From the NCBI GenBank assembly GCA_963556195.1, contig OY744525.1, positions 58,726,306-58,790,305 on the forward strand: DNA of 64,000 bases, in the 5' to 3' direction. Position 1 is the first letter of the stretch. The number at the start of each line of letters is the position of its first letter. A program made the translations under genes and the position numbers. Source of the DNA: Sepiola atlantica. Its lineage: Eukaryota > Mollusca > Cephalopoda > Sepiida > Sepiolidae. Below are positions 1 through 11,542 of the stretch, piece by piece. The notes below the pieces were generated by a model. It was not told the origin of the DNA and ran no database searches. It saw only the letters and a program-made list of their open reading frames with translations.

Positions 1-301
1 TCTAGGTTACTGAAGGGAGCAGGATGGTGGGACAGAACATGAAGCAGGTACTGGAGATATTGCAGCAGGTGAGTCTGCATAGCTGGGTTGGTAGGATAGG
101 ATTTATAAAGAGTTGTGGAGTTTATTTTTGTTTTAATTTTAAATAGATTGTTGTGGCACATACATATGGTAGTGTTGTCATCTATACAATATTTATGTAA
201 TTTCTTTCAATCAAATTTCTGTACATAAGCTTAAAAAATAAACTTAGAATAATTATCTTTCACTCTCTAATAAAGAGAAATGTGTATTTATTTGTATATA
301 T

Positions 302-755
302 TAGTGATGGAACGATTCCAATATTTTTCCGATACACTTACCAATTCTGTTCTATAGCTGATTCCGATACAGGAACTGATTCTGATTCTAAAGTCACCTA
401 AAAAACGTAGAGACTCCGCATCTATTTTTAAACGTAGATATAATTTTGTTTTCAATTTGGCAAACTTCTAAATGTTTTCCCTTTATACATTCTGCGATTT
501 TCATCTATATTTTTCAATCGTGCTATTTTCCGATTTACCCACTCGTGCCATTTTTACCAAAATTTATTATTATTTAGTTTTACTCGTAGTTTTATCATAT
601 TAGCATTAATATCCACAATAGAAAATTAAGTTTTATACAAAAAAATAAAAAATAAAAGAATCGTTTTTAGAATCGAAAATTAAGCTCAAAATTGTCTGAT
701 TCTGATACCCTTCAAAATTCCGATTTTCCCGATTCCGATAATCGTCCCAACACTA
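302..755. mobile_element. hAT-like non-autonomous element, TAGTG family
   Basis: The left end reads TAGTGATGGAACGATTCC and the right end GATAATCGTCCCAACACTA, which are imperfect inverted repeats. The interior carries repeated 'gattccgat' motifs. Related copies occur at 9206-9577 and 20473-20566. The end style and lack of coding capacity suggest a hAT-type MITE, but no clear 8-bp target duplication is visible. Confidence 0.5.
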
Positions 756-1140
756 GTTATAAATCAGGGTTTAGTTGTGAGATGATTGGTCTATGAAAAC
801 GTCAGGATAAAGAAAGTCACTTGGTAGAGTTAGCCATGTTAGGACGCATCTGACTAGAATTGAATATTGAATAAGATAGGGGTCATCATCTTCCAAGGCA
901 ATATCTCCATTAAAATATAAATCAACTGTATTCAATACGAACACTGGAATATCAAGAGAGTTTTTTGGTAGACTGGCTTTTGTTACAAACAGAATGTGGT
1001 ATCCTGGAGTTCCATCTCACCTGGCCGCTTCTGGTTCAAGACGAGAACAGGACGTCTTGTCCTCAAAAATTTTTATCTGGAGTTAATTTAACTCCAGATA
1101 AAATTTTTTTCGTGCTAACTTGCTAAGTGCACATTGATTT
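756..1140. other. Unassigned intergenic sequence
   Basis: No coding or repeat signature recognised. A short hairpin occurs near 1075-1105, where a taaCTCCAGATAAAA motif and its inverse abut. Confidence 0.4.
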
Positions 1141-1152
1141 GTTGTGTCTGCA

Positions 1153-1200
1153 CAGTGGCGTCCTCACCCCTACATAGTTATATAATTCTAGACGCCACTG
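1153..1200. repeat. Short foldback with hAT-like ends
   Basis: CAGTGGCGTC at 1153-1162 is exactly inverted as GACGCCACTG at 1191-1200, with about 28 bases between. The CAGTGGCG terminus resembles hAT ends. The matching flanks (tgCA / tGCg) extend the palindrome imperfectly. Confidence 0.4.
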
Positions 1201-1387
1201 CGCATGTGCCAAGCCAGTCACAACTCAACATAATGCAAGATATTGCACATACATATAAACAAATAAGCTCTATCATAAAATAAATAAATAAAATAAATAA
1301 TTTACTTAAAAAAACACATTGTTCGGTTTTCAAAAATTATTCTAAATTGTTATCCAACATCAATGTTTTCAAGTTTGAATTTTTTCA

Positions 1388-1388
1388 T

Positions 1389-1425
<37 letters not shown>

Positions 1426-1460
1426 TTTTATATATGTATATGCACATGTGTATGTGTGAG

Positions 1461-1497
<37 letters not shown>
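1388..1497. repeat. TA dinucleotide microsatellites
   Basis: Two TA runs (about 1388-1412 and 1463-1497) are separated by a TG-rich stretch. Confidence 0.9.
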
Positions 1498-1499
<2 letters not shown>

Positions 1500-1501
<2 letters not shown>

Positions 1502-2127
1502 TATAAGCGAAATACTTAATATTAGTATAAGAAGTAAAACTGAAGAAATCGCTATTCATGATCAAATATTTATTTGTCAGATTCTAAGCAGTATGTGTTA
1601 ACCTCCAAAAATCCGACCGGCAATTTTATATATTAGATACTCTGTCTTTTTTGCGAGCAAAATGTGAAAGGGAGAAGATGGAAAAAGAGAAGACGAATAA
1701 GGAGAAATAAGAAACACCAAAATATTTGAAGAAAAGTAGAAAAAGGAAAGATGAAGAAAATTAATTTGAGAAAGATGAAGAAATAAAAGAATAATAGAGG
1801 AGAGAATTTTAACCCAGGAATTTGCTGTATTTATGGTTCCTTTATTTATAGTTTAAAAAGTTCTTTTATCAAAAAAACTTCATTTTTTGAGTTATATTCT
1901 CTTGTAATCATTAAATTTAAGATTACTCTTTTAGATTGTAAGAGTGTTATAGTTTGTTTAAACCATTGTGTCGATTAAGAGATTTATATATTAAACATTC
2001 ATTTTATCTATTTATTCATATTATTCCCCTTTTGATCTTTCCTCTTTTTATTTGTTTTTTATTTTCTGTTTCTATTTTTATTATTACGTTTGTATGCGTA
2101 GTTTCGTTTAGTGTGAAGTAAAAATTA
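1500..2127. other. AT-rich intergenic sequence
   Basis: Low-complexity, purine-rich near 1670-1800 and T-rich after. No gene recognised; the small minus-strand open frame at 2016-2198 runs into the neighbouring Helitron-like sequence and has no protein-like composition. Confidence 0.4.
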
Positions 2128-2505
2128 TCTATTATATAAAGAGCAGTTGTCTGTGGGTGTATATCCAGCCACAAAGTTGGTATTTTCTTGATCAGCATTC
2201 CTCTGGTTGAATAATATCTAGAATTTAGGAAAAAATATTCATTCTTTGACTTTAAACTGCCGCAGATTTCGTCAGGAGGAGGGGTGGATTTTCAGCTAAT
2301 TAAGTGTACTTAAGAGAAGTAATCCCTTATATCGACTCATTTCATCGAAGAATCTGTATAAAGGAGATTTGTCTGTGTGTATGTCCAGAAAGAGAAATGG
2401 GCTGGTCGGAGGAGGGGAAGGGAAAAGAGAGAAGGATAGAGAGATAGAAATTTTAATAGAAATATGTTACGCTTTTTCCCCGGACAATGCCGGGTAGCCC
2501 TGATA
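2128..2505 (+). mobile_element. Non-autonomous Helitron-like element
   Basis: Begins with a tataaagagcagttgtctgt start typical of this family. It ends with a GC-rich hairpin (CCCGGACAATGCCGGG-like) followed by a degenerate CTGATAGT at about 2475-2505, the pattern of a Helitron 3' terminus (hairpin then CTAGT). Sibling copies are at 15895-16365 (inverted), 21258-21717 and 56247-56629. The internal 'aaactgccgcagattt' block is shared with the 21 kb copy. Confidence 0.6.
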
Positions 2506-2959
2506 GTAAAATATAAAAATACAGTTACAACTGTACACACGTTTCCCAGGCATTTTTGATAAGGAGGCAATGCCTCGAAATATTAGAACTGCACTAAGCT
2601 ACAATCTATGAATTGAGGAAGAAATAGTAAGTGATAAAATCACTTACTATAAACTGTGTTTCTCGCTTTATTGCAGATCATAATATTGTTAATAACTTCA
2701 ATAATATAAATCGCACAAGTTTGAAATTTTGCACACTGAAGGAGTGCTCCTAAGTAGGTAAGATACCAAAATATTTTTTTTTTTCATTATTAGAGTATCA
2801 GCAGCAGGCTTTAAAGTATTCGTATTAATAAAACAATACCAATATCAGAGATGCAATTTAAAAAGTTGCTAGACCACGTTTGACCCGTTGGGTCAGTATT
2901 TGTTATCTTATTAAATATATAATTTCTTAACTTTGACTAATAACCGAGCTGGTGAAATC

Positions 2960-4465
2960 TGTCTTAACTTTTTGGTTTCATGACTTGTCCCAAATTGTCA
3001 CCTTCCGCACACTGATAATGATATTTATCAACCATCATTACTTTATCTGTTTCTCACTTCTGTTCCTGACTCATGTTCTATTTCCTCTTCTCCTCCATTG
3101 GGTTCTTCTGGTCATGCTGTTGTTGAGGTTGATTTTTCGGTGAAGTATTCTATTGGTCGTACCTTATATAGGAAGACGTTCAACTACAGGAAGGCTGATT
3201 GGGATTGGCTTTGCAGCTTCCTATGTGACGTTTCTTGGGGTCCTATCTTTGGTATGTCTCCGAATGATGCTGCTAGGAAGATTACTGACTGGCTTCTTGT
3301 TGGAATTGACACTTTCATTCCTCATCGTAAGTTTCAAACCAAACCTCATTCTCCTCCATGGTTTTCATCTGTTTGTGCTTCTGCCATTGCTCATCGTAAC
3401 CATTACTTTAATCAGTATCGTCGGGATGGTTCTGAGAATTCTAGACAATCCTACAGAAGAGCTAGCAATGCCTGCAAGAGAGCAATCTCTGAGGCTAAGT
3501 CTAGCTATTCTCAAAGGATTTGTGATTCTATCTCATCTCAAAGGGTTGGCTCTCGTGATTTTTGGAGAATCTACAATAGTGTTATTAATAGTGGCAAGTC
3601 TGCTATTCCTCCTCTTTTTAATGCTCTTCAGGTTATTTCATCTTCTAAGGATAAGGCTGATCTCTTTTTGCTGACAATTCTTCTCTTGATGATTCAGGTG
3701 CTGTTCTTCCTGATTTTTCTTTGAAAACTGATCAGTCTCTTGATTCTGTTATTATCACTCCAAAGATGGTTGCTAGGGTTCTTTCTGATCTTGACCAGTC
3801 TAAGGTTTCTGGTCTTGATTCAATTCTTGTTGTTATCTCAAGCATTCTGTTTCTGAACTTTCTTCTATCCTCTCTAAATTATTCAATCTCTGTTTGTCTC
3901 TGTCCTGTTTCCCTTCCTATTGGAAAGAGTCCTCTGTTGTTCTTATCTTTAGAAATGCTGGTGATCGGTCTGACCCAACTAAGTATCGTCCTGTTTGTCT
4001 CCTTTCTGTTATTAGCAAGGTTTTTGAAAAGTTGGTCAACGGCAAGCTTGTTCATTTTCTAGAAAGTCTGGGCCTCTTTAGTGATGTTCAGTATAGCTTT
4101 CGTGGTTTTCATTCAACTGCTGATCTTTTAACTGTTATAACTGAGCAGATCTATTGGTTTATGAATAATTCAAGAAAAGGTATTTCAAAGGCGTTCGACA
4201 GAGTGTGGCATTCTGGTCTCCTACACAAACTTCAGGGTTATGGTATTGATGGTAAGGTTCTTGACATTATTAAGTCTTTTCTTTTAGATCGAAGCTTGCG
4301 AGTAACTTTTGGACGGTGTCTCTTCATTCTCTTTTCCTATCAATGCTGATGTTCCTCAGGGCTCTATTCTAGGCCAAACACTGTTTCTTCTCTATATAAA
4401 TGATCTTCCAGAGAATATTACTTAGAAAATTAGCATCTCTGCTGATGATACCACGCTCCAGGTGT
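2960..4465 (+). pseudogene. Decayed non-LTR retrotransposon ORF2 (Jockey/CR1-like reverse transcriptase)
   Basis: Frames spread over this stretch encode the linker and reverse transcriptase of a LINE. One open frame (3098-3724) carries the pre-RT region with WFSSVCASAIAHRNHYFNQY. The next (3894-4349) has the palm motifs SDPTKYRPVCLLSVISKVFEK and SKAFDRVWHSGLLHKL. After it, in another frame, are remnants of PQGSILG, LLYINDLPENI and a SADDTTLQV version of the YADD catalytic box. Frameshifts near 3650-3900 and 4340, and a short deletion ahead of the SKAFD motif, inactivate it. Endonuclease sequence is not seen upstream, so the copy is probably 5' truncated. Confidence 0.85.
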
Positions 4466-4889
4466 ATGGCATCCTTTTATAGATAAGGATTTGTTGCTTG
4501 GATGGCATACTCAAGAATGGGCCATACCAGAGATATGTATAAAGGACGGAAAGTGTCTGCTGTTAGGTTGAGAAAGGATCTCTGGATACAGGTAGAGAAC
4601 CCACTCTATTTCGATCCAATAGCACGTTGGTGTTAAGGAGTTGTCTACAACCATTCCAAGGATCATCGCTTTATGACATCATCCAGTGTGCACTGTAACA
4701 AACATGTGTCTAGAAGTTTATCAAGTAGACGACCCGTGACCCAAAAGGTCATGTGTCATTTAGATAAAAGATCTCTTTCCCTTTCTCTCTAAATTGAAGG
4801 ATTACGTCATCATCTTCTGTGCACGGTTATCTCCCATCTTTGTTTTAATTGATGACATCATAAACAAACACGATCAACAGTGTTTTAGT
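4466..4889. other. Unassigned sequence between two LINE fragments
   Basis: No open frame or known repeat recognised. The motif gtgacccaaaaggtca occurs near 4737-4753, related to other GACCCAA/GGGTCA motifs scattered through the window. Confidence 0.4.
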
Positions 4890-5460
4890 AGTATATATTG
4901 GATCACAGGGTGGAGCAGGTGCTAATGTGATTAGAAGAATTAGGAGTGGGTGGAGTTAGTTCAGGTAACTTCTGTCATTATTAACCAGCAGAGTGTTAAC
5001 ATTGTCGACCAAGGGAAGTGTGATGATGTATGGAAGTGAAATCTGGCCAGTGCGGGTTGAGGACATGCGTTGCATGAAGAGAAATGATATGGGAATGATA
5101 CGATGGATATGTAATGCAAGACTTAAAGACAGCCTTAGTTCTGATGACCTCAGAAGAAGATTAAATCTTGACAGTATAGAGAGATGTGCACATAAGAGTA
5201 GACTTCGATGGTATGGCCACATTGAAAGAATGGATGAAAGTTTTTGCATTAGTAGGTGTAGACCAGTTGAGGTGGGAGGTTCAGTTCATAGGGAAAGGTT
5301 AAAGAAAACATGGGAGGAAGTGATAAAAATGGATTTAAGGAAAATAGGGATAAATAAAAACCTGGTGAGAGATAGGTTAGTTTGTAAGTCAATTTCTTAA
5401 AGCTGTCCAACACATGTCAGCCAAACGTTAAATCGAATATGATGATGATGGATTGATGAT
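4890..5460 (+). pseudogene. RTE-like LINE, C-terminal end of ORF2 and tail
   Basis: The open frame 4993-5400 encodes the C-terminal part of a LINE polyprotein: MMYGSEIWPVRVEDM, IRWICNARLKDSLSSDDLR and RLRWYGHIERMDE. These are the usual blocks after the RT thumb. It is followed by a conserved tail, taaatcgaatatgatgatgatg, ending in a GAT microsatellite, which is typical of RTE-type LINEs. A frameshift lies near 4985 between the upstream GWSKFRELLP-type block and the open frame. At least six more copies of this family occur in the window. Confidence 0.8.
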
Positions 5461-5580
5461 TATAATTTCGCTTTGTTTTTCTTTTTGGCTAATATGTATA
5501 AAGCAGGGATACGAGTTCTCAGCTTTTTGGCGTAATTCTGTTTTTTGTAAAATTAAAAAAAAGGAGATTTCTGCTTAAAT

Positions 5581-5980
5581 CGGCCATGCCTTTTGGCAGG
5601 GATCAAAGTGTAGTATCTGTTCCGATGGTTTAGTCGAGATCAAAGTGTAGTATCTGTTCCGATGGATACTACACCCTATAGACCGGTATCGTCTTGGCCT
5701 TCGGGTCTTGATTGCCACCGATCTATGGGTTTGTCCTGTGCAATTCTAGGAGGTCCACCCTCCCAGGCTTTGCCTCCCCTCTTTGGGGTAGAGTAAGTTT
5801 ATCACTTACTGCCTGAGGTGCTCCTACCGGGGAATGCCGACGGGGCTGCCCAGGCATTTTTTGTATGCCAGAGTGCTCAACTTCTCGGGCGCTGGCTTTT
5901 CAAATCCCACTTTCCTGACCTTGTGTCACATCTTACCGCTGTGGGAGGTAGATAAATAACTCGGCCAAGCCTCTCATATA
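5581..5980 (+). repeat. SINE with U2 snRNA-derived head, type A (head duplicated)
   Basis: The head contains GGCCATGCCTTTTGGCAGG then GATCAAAGTGTAGTATCTGT, close to the first 45 nt of U2 snRNA including the branch-point recognition GTAGTA. The GATCAAAGTGTAGTATCTGT block is present twice (5599 and 5638 onward). The body matches the copies at 6408, 13131 and 41330: a 'gaggtccaccctcccaggc' block, 'aatgccgacggggctgcc' and 'gtgtcacatcttac'. Confidence 0.85.
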
Positions 5981-6011
5981 TGTGAGTTCTCAGCTTTTTG
6001 ATCGAAATCTG

Positions 6012-6012
<1 letters not shown>

Positions 6013-6059
<47 letters not shown>
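6013..6059. repeat. Poly(T) tract
   Basis: About 47 consecutive T on the plus strand. The open frame reading through it (5998-6501) is an artefact. Confidence 0.95.
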
Positions 6060-6063
<4 letters not shown>

Positions 6064-6407
6064 AAGAAAAAAACTGATTTTTTTCATTTCTTACGACAAT
6101 TCTCTCTGATTACTGAAAATGTTTATTTTGCCATTTGCTTTAAACAATTCATGATGAGGATAGGGGAGTTAGATGGCTTTTGTTTCATCAAAAGAATGTT
6201 TCTTACGACCACATACACACTCGGTGACTTTCTCTTAATTTTGACTTTTTTAGTTGAAATTGATTGGAGTTGTTTCGGAAAAAAGTTTTTTTTAAATTTT
6301 TTTTTTATTGTGCTGCCCTCTCTCTCTACACACACACACAGAGGCCCATGGCCCCCCAGGTTGGGAAATCATCCCAATTTCAGCTTTTTATGCCATTGGC
6401 TACTCAC

Positions 6408-6755
6408 ATCACTTCTTGGCCTTTTGGCTAAGATCAGTGTAGTATCTGTTCCGATGGATACTGCACCCCATACTGGTGTGGTCTTGGCCTACGGGTCTTG
6501 ATTTATGCCGGTCATCGGTCTGTCCTGTGCAGTTCTGGGAGGTCCACCTTCCCAGGCTTTGCCTCCCCTCTTTGGGGAGGAGTAAGTTTATTGCTTACTG
6601 TCTGAGGTGCCTCTACCGGTGAATGCCGACGAGGCTGTCCAGGCAATTTTTAAACCCCACTTTCCCGACCCGACCTTGGGTCACATCTTACTTGTGGGAT
6701 TAAGATAAAAACTGGCCTTGTGCCTAACTTCTGGAGAGTAAATCAATGCTCACAT
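6408..6755 (+). repeat. SINE with U2 snRNA-derived head, type A (best copy)
   Basis: Starts ATCACTTCTTGGCCTTTTGG and continues CTAAGATCAGTGTAGTATCT, nearly identical to the first ~45 nt of U2 snRNA. After 'gttccgatggatac' it departs from U2 into a body of about 300 bases. The tail is 'ggccttgtgcctaacttctg' followed by gagagtaaat. It is not a U2 gene: the Sm site and 3' stem-loops are absent. Confidence 0.9.
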
Positions 6756-7604
6756 CTCTGATAAAGGGATGCAATTTTATTGATCATTGTTTTAATTTCT
6801 CATACGCTGCTAAATATATTAGAACTTCATCTCATAAACCACTTTTATTCTTGATCTTTCAGAACTGGTGAACACTATTCCTCCTCTTCCGCCTTGCTCG
6901 TCTTTTCGGCTTGACTTCTTCGCGATTTGCAAATCTTTGGTTGTGGAGAAGAAGAAGAAGAAGCAAAACTAAGGCGAAGAAGGAAGAAATAAGGCAATGA
7001 TGATGTCAGGAAAAATGAAAAAAAAAGAGAAACATCATTATTGTTGCTCGTCGCTAGAAAATCACCGAGGTGAGTACGTTCGTAATTGCTCAAAGTTTAT
7101 GCCTGCGATCATTTTCAAGAGGCAGACACACGCAACATGGCTGAATAACAAGTAGGAAGAACCACATACAAAAAAGGTTACGCCAATTGTTCTGTTTAAG
7201 GTACTGAAACCATTATCACTACAGAATCTGAATAAAAAAGTAGGCTGCTCATTGCAGAATAATTAAAAGAAGAAAAAAAATGGCTGGAATTAGATTAATG
7301 TTTGTAGGTTTGAAAAGCCGTATACATATACAGCCTAGAAGATGCCTTTAGCAAGTACTTCAGAATAATCTTCAAAATTCATCCTGGGATGAAATAACAA
7401 AAGAATCCAGTTTTGTTTTCAAGCATGTGGAAAAGCTCTCTGGAGTATGCGCATAGAATATTTTAACGATTAAAAAAACATCTTTGAATTATTATAGAGT
7501 GAACAAGTTCTTTTTATTATTATTTAGACTTAATTGAATGCATTCTCAATAATCGGTTCATTAGTTTAGATGTGAATCTTATATTTATTTATCTATAGAT
7601 ATCT
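6756..7604. other. Unassigned intergenic sequence up to the gap
   Basis: AT-rich. The minus-strand open frame 6875-7093 is low complexity (Lys/Glu/Ser runs) and is not believed. No repeat family recognised. Confidence 0.4.
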
Positions 7605-7804
7605 NNNNNNNNNNNNNNNNNNNNNNNNNNNNNNNNNNNNNNNNNNNNNNNNNNNNNNNNNNNNNNNNNNNNNNNNNNNNNNNNNNNNNNNNNNNNNNNN
7701 NNNNNNNNNNNNNNNNNNNNNNNNNNNNNNNNNNNNNNNNNNNNNNNNNNNNNNNNNNNNNNNNNNNNNNNNNNNNNNNNNNNNNNNNNNNNNNNNNNNN
7801 NNNN
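7605..7804. other. Assembly gap (200 N)
   Basis: Exactly 200 undetermined bases, a placeholder for an unsized gap; sequence on either side need not be truly adjacent. Confidence 0.99.
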
Positions 7805-8534
7805 GCACACTGAATGTATTAAAAGGATGAACAAATGAGAAAGGGGATGAATGAGATACTGAAGGATGGGAGTTCAATTACAAGCAAAAATAAAGTCTTA
7901 TATAGATTGCGTCGAGGTCAAAGGCAGCACAACAATAAAGTTTTTCTTAAGAATGGGAAACTTTCGTAAATAGTTAGACATTTGCTTCCAATCTGATCCA
8001 CTAATTACCTATAAATAAATGTAATTCTAAAATATCTATTTATCTTTACAGTCTGGGCACTAAATCTGTTCAGATTGTACCAATGGGTCACAGGTTATCT
8101 CTCGATATATATATATATATATATACTAAACATACCTGTGACCCGTTAGGTCACAACCACTACCCCTATTTATTCTACTTTGATTTCATTCAAAAATTCA
8201 TAAACTCTGACATATCTGTTAAGACATTCTTCTCGTATAACTACAAATAAGTCTATTTACTTTTATATCATCCTCATTCTTATATAGAATAAAGAGACTC
8301 ATTATTTTGCCATCTAATTTACATACGTGTTTGTGGTGTGAACAGACACAAATATGTAAATTACATGACACTGAAAAAGAGAGGCACTCTTTCTCTAAAT
8401 TCTCAGACAGACATTAAGAAATACGAGAGTGTTTGAATCAACAGAGGGGGGCAAGAGAAATACATAGAGAGCAAAGAGAGAGATAGGGGACTAGTTCAGC
8501 TAATTAGAAATTACGGCTAAAAAATTAAAAATTG

Positions 8535-8565
<31 letters not shown>

Positions 8566-9205
8566 CGACTAATTAGAACAAGACAGATATAACTCAATCA
8601 CAGAACTAAGGTATATTTTAGCATGTTTTTTTTTTGTTGTTATTAAAGTATATAAGAAAAAAGCCTTAGAGAGACAAACGTTGGTTAACTCATATTTATT
8701 ATAATAATAAATTTCATAGATGAAAGGCAATTGAATTGGGTAACCACTTTTATTTATCCAAGATGGCCGCCATCAATTACGCTATTAGCATTCTTAATAT
8801 CTGTCCAACTATTATGAAAACAAAAACTCCAGAACCTGAAGGATTAAGATTTTTTAATTTTTTTAATTCTTATGCCACCAATGTTGGTGTATGCAGAGTC
8901 TACGAGATACCGGGAGTTAATTTTGCCCTCACTCTTATTTCATTCATTAGGTAACGTAGTCAGTTCAGAGTAAATACATATGAATCAGCATGGTAGAAGT
9001 TGTTGGTATTGGTTTCACAGATCCATTCTAGAATCAGGTACTCACGGGAGGTACCACATGAAGGTTGCCAATATCCATAAGTGAGAGTGGTGATATGGAA
9101 CTGACAGCCAGGTCATCGGTCCGTGGAGTTATCCACTTGAACACCGCCACCTCTCACGTAACAGGCTAATTTGTGTGTTACGTTAATACAAGGTTACAGG
9201 TTAAA
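7805..9205. other. Intergenic sequence with small palindromes
   Basis: Mostly unassigned. Near 8086-8150 a GGGTCACAGGT motif is inverted as ACCTGTGACCC around a short TA run. The plus open frame 8736-8954 has no recognised homology. A stretch at 9000-9180 has a moderately complex composition but no gene signature. Confidence 0.4.
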
Positions 9206-9577
9206 AAAAAAGCTGACGTCAAAATCAGATTCCGATACAATTACCAACTCCGATTCCTTTTAAACCTCTAAGTATTTAGCTATAGAGTTGTTAATTTTCG
9301 GATTAACATAAAAACATATGTAATATGTGCATATATTTTCGCAAACGTAAAAATACACTTGAGGATGGGGGGCGGGGGTCTATAGATTTTAGTTTAACTG
9401 GTAGTTTAAAAATCAAATAAATATTTATCATTAGTACCAGCAATGGAAAATAAAGTTTTAAACAAAAAAAAAAAAAAAAAATTAAGAGAATCAGTTTCGG
9501 CATTGGAAAATAGTTATTAATTTTTCCGATACTGATACAAACAAAAAACGGTTCTTATTTATCGTTCCAACACTAAT
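9206..9577. mobile_element. hAT-like non-autonomous element, TAGTG family (partial)
   Basis: Contains 'gattccgatacaattacca' at the left and 'cgttccaacacta' at the right end, matching the 302-755 element. The left terminus is not clear. Confidence 0.45.
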
Positions 9578-9779
9578 CAAAATATATCACACCGGGTGCA
9601 AACATTATACTTCAATATTTTGGAGTCTATTTATAAAAACAAAGAAGATCACAAGATGGTTAATTTCTCCAACATTTTGCCACACGGTTCTGACGTCAAC
9701 ATTAAACATCACCTAGTAGTAATATGTACTATTAGAGTTATGTATAGAAATTATTTGCCAAATTCGGCAGGTTACTTAG

Positions 9780-10535
9780 GTTAAAGGGGGGGGGGGGGTC
9801 AATCATACCTATAATTTTATAGGAAGGTGAATAATCTCTTTGGTTAAGGTGTCATGTAAAGTCCGGAAAGATAGGGGCATTTGGATCCCCTGATGATAAT
9901 CAGAAGAAATTCTTAGTTAAGAAAATGGATCTTTAGTTACCTGATAATGTCCTCCTCCTCCTCCTCCTCCTCCTCCTCCTTCCATGACGAGTGTTCTAGC
10001 TACCCGTCCAAGAGAATTATCAAGAGAAAATCGTCAATCCTGGCCACCAAGAAGTGAGCAACATACATTTAGGGGTAACAGTCACTCCTACAGAGACGCA
10101 AGAGTTGATCTATCGATTGGGTTTATGTTTTACTGCTAGCATATCAACTTTTGGTGATGATATTCAAATATCAAATTGTTTTTTTTTTGTTTTTGTTTTT
10201 CCAGAAAGGGAGTGGGACTATTTTTTTGGGGGGGGGGTTAGATGATGAGTTATCATTATTCACATTATGTTATGTACTAGTGTTCTCATCGACATTTATA
10301 TTCCGACTAAGTTTTGATCTTTGGGTGCGTTGTTCATTTATGTACAACGATCTTTTTTTCTTATTTAAACGATTGTTCCTGATTATTTGATGTTTTCTAT
10401 GTACGTAAATCGGATGATTTGAAAGTTCATTGTTTATGCCATCCTATGCAGGAAATTTCGCTAAAAATAAATGCCAAAAATCATCAAATCAAAGTTTGTA
10501 AAAAAAAATATTAGCGTAACAGGACATCCGCTAAA
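9780..10535. other. Unassigned intergenic sequence with a CTC microsatellite
   Basis: A G run follows 9784 and a (CTC)n run lies at about 9952-9980. The small open frames at 10054-10390 are unsupported. Confidence 0.4.
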
Positions 10536-10539
10536 AAAA

Positions 10540-11050
10540 AAAAAAAAAATGTCACCCATGGAATCGTTGATAAAATTAACAATCCAACCAAATTTGTATA
10601 CAAAAAATAATTTTCAGTCTATGACTGACTTGTCCACCAAGTTTCAGTTATGAATTTCCAACAGTTTTTGTTTTATTGCCATTCAATGATAAACAAACCT
10701 GGATATGACATGCAAAATTGTTAATAACTCTGACACACTCCCTTCTTGGTGATGGCCCTCTGCAGTTAAAACAGTCTGACATTTGTTTTGGTAGACATTA
10801 TCTTTGAGATAATCCCATAAATAAGAATCCGAGTGTGAAGCCCATTCAGAATCACACCCTCCTACTAATGAGAGATTACTTTCCATATCATTGAACGGCA
10901 ATAAAAGGACTGTTGGACATTCATGAATGAAACTTGGTGGACAAGTCAAACATAGACCAAAGTTTATTTGAACCAAATATGGCTGGATTGCAGAAAGGAT
11001 CATGAATTTTATTAATGATTCCATTAATGGCATTGGGGTGGGTGGGTGGT
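10540..11050 (-). mobile_element. DNA transposon with long inverted repeats and Tc1-like transposase C-terminus
   Basis: The first ~115 bases (10550-10665: 'atggaatcgttgataaaatt', 'gtccaccaagtttcagttat') are inverted at 10915-11040. Between them the minus strand encodes a remnant of a Tc1/mariner-superfamily transposase C-terminus, with YLWDYLKDNVYQNKCQT and LTILHVISRFVYH. In family members the motif reads D-FYLWGYLK, where D is the last catalytic residue; here the segment reads HSDSYLW. The same family occurs at 17250-17795 (plus), 22480-22870 and 24470-24575. Confidence 0.7.
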
Positions 11051-11296
11051 GGTGAGTCACCCTGTATATCTTGTTTGTGACAGTGCATGAATATTTTAAT
11101 TGGTGGGAGGAAGGGCAAATCACATAAATAAAGGATGAATGATAAGAGAAGTGGTGAGAGGAATAGTAAGTAATTAAAAAAAGGAAAGAGAGAGTGTGTT
11201 TCATAAATATTTGAAAATTTGAGATGGTTTTCATAAATATTTAATAATATATATAACAAATACTGACCCAACGGTTCATTGATAGTGTAGTCATAT

Positions 11297-11542
11297 TTAA
11301 CCCTTAAATGCTTTATTTTTTTCGTATTGGTTTGAAAAAAAAAATGTTATCATCGAATATACAGATTAGTTATTTAGCAGATGTGCTTATGCAACATCAT
11401 ACTAATACCTACTCACACCTGCCAACAGGCTCGTTGCAGATGTGAAACAAGTTGAGGTTTGACCCATTTTCGTTGAATATTATATTAAATAGGCATTTTG
11501 TCGGAATGTGTCATATTTGAAACAAAAACATTTAAGGGTTAA
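11297..11542. mobile_element. piggyBac-like MITE (TTAA flanked)
   Basis: TTAA at 11297-11300 is followed by CCCTTAAATG; the other end is CATTTAAGGG followed by TTAA at 11539-11542. TTAA target duplication plus CCCTTAA-type ends is the piggyBac pattern. No coding capacity. A full inverted copy lies at 57855-58097 and a fragment at 58856-58914. Confidence 0.7.

Noticed and set aside
5998..6501. 167-codon frame starting with a Phe run
   Set aside because: Begins in a 47-T tract and ends inside a U2-headed SINE.
6408..6755. A functional U2 snRNA gene
   Set aside because: Only the first ~45 nt match; the Sm site, stem-loops III and IV and upstream snRNA promoter are absent, and the same chimeric form is repeated.
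7589..7877. Open frames through the N run
   Set aside because: They are made of undetermined bases.
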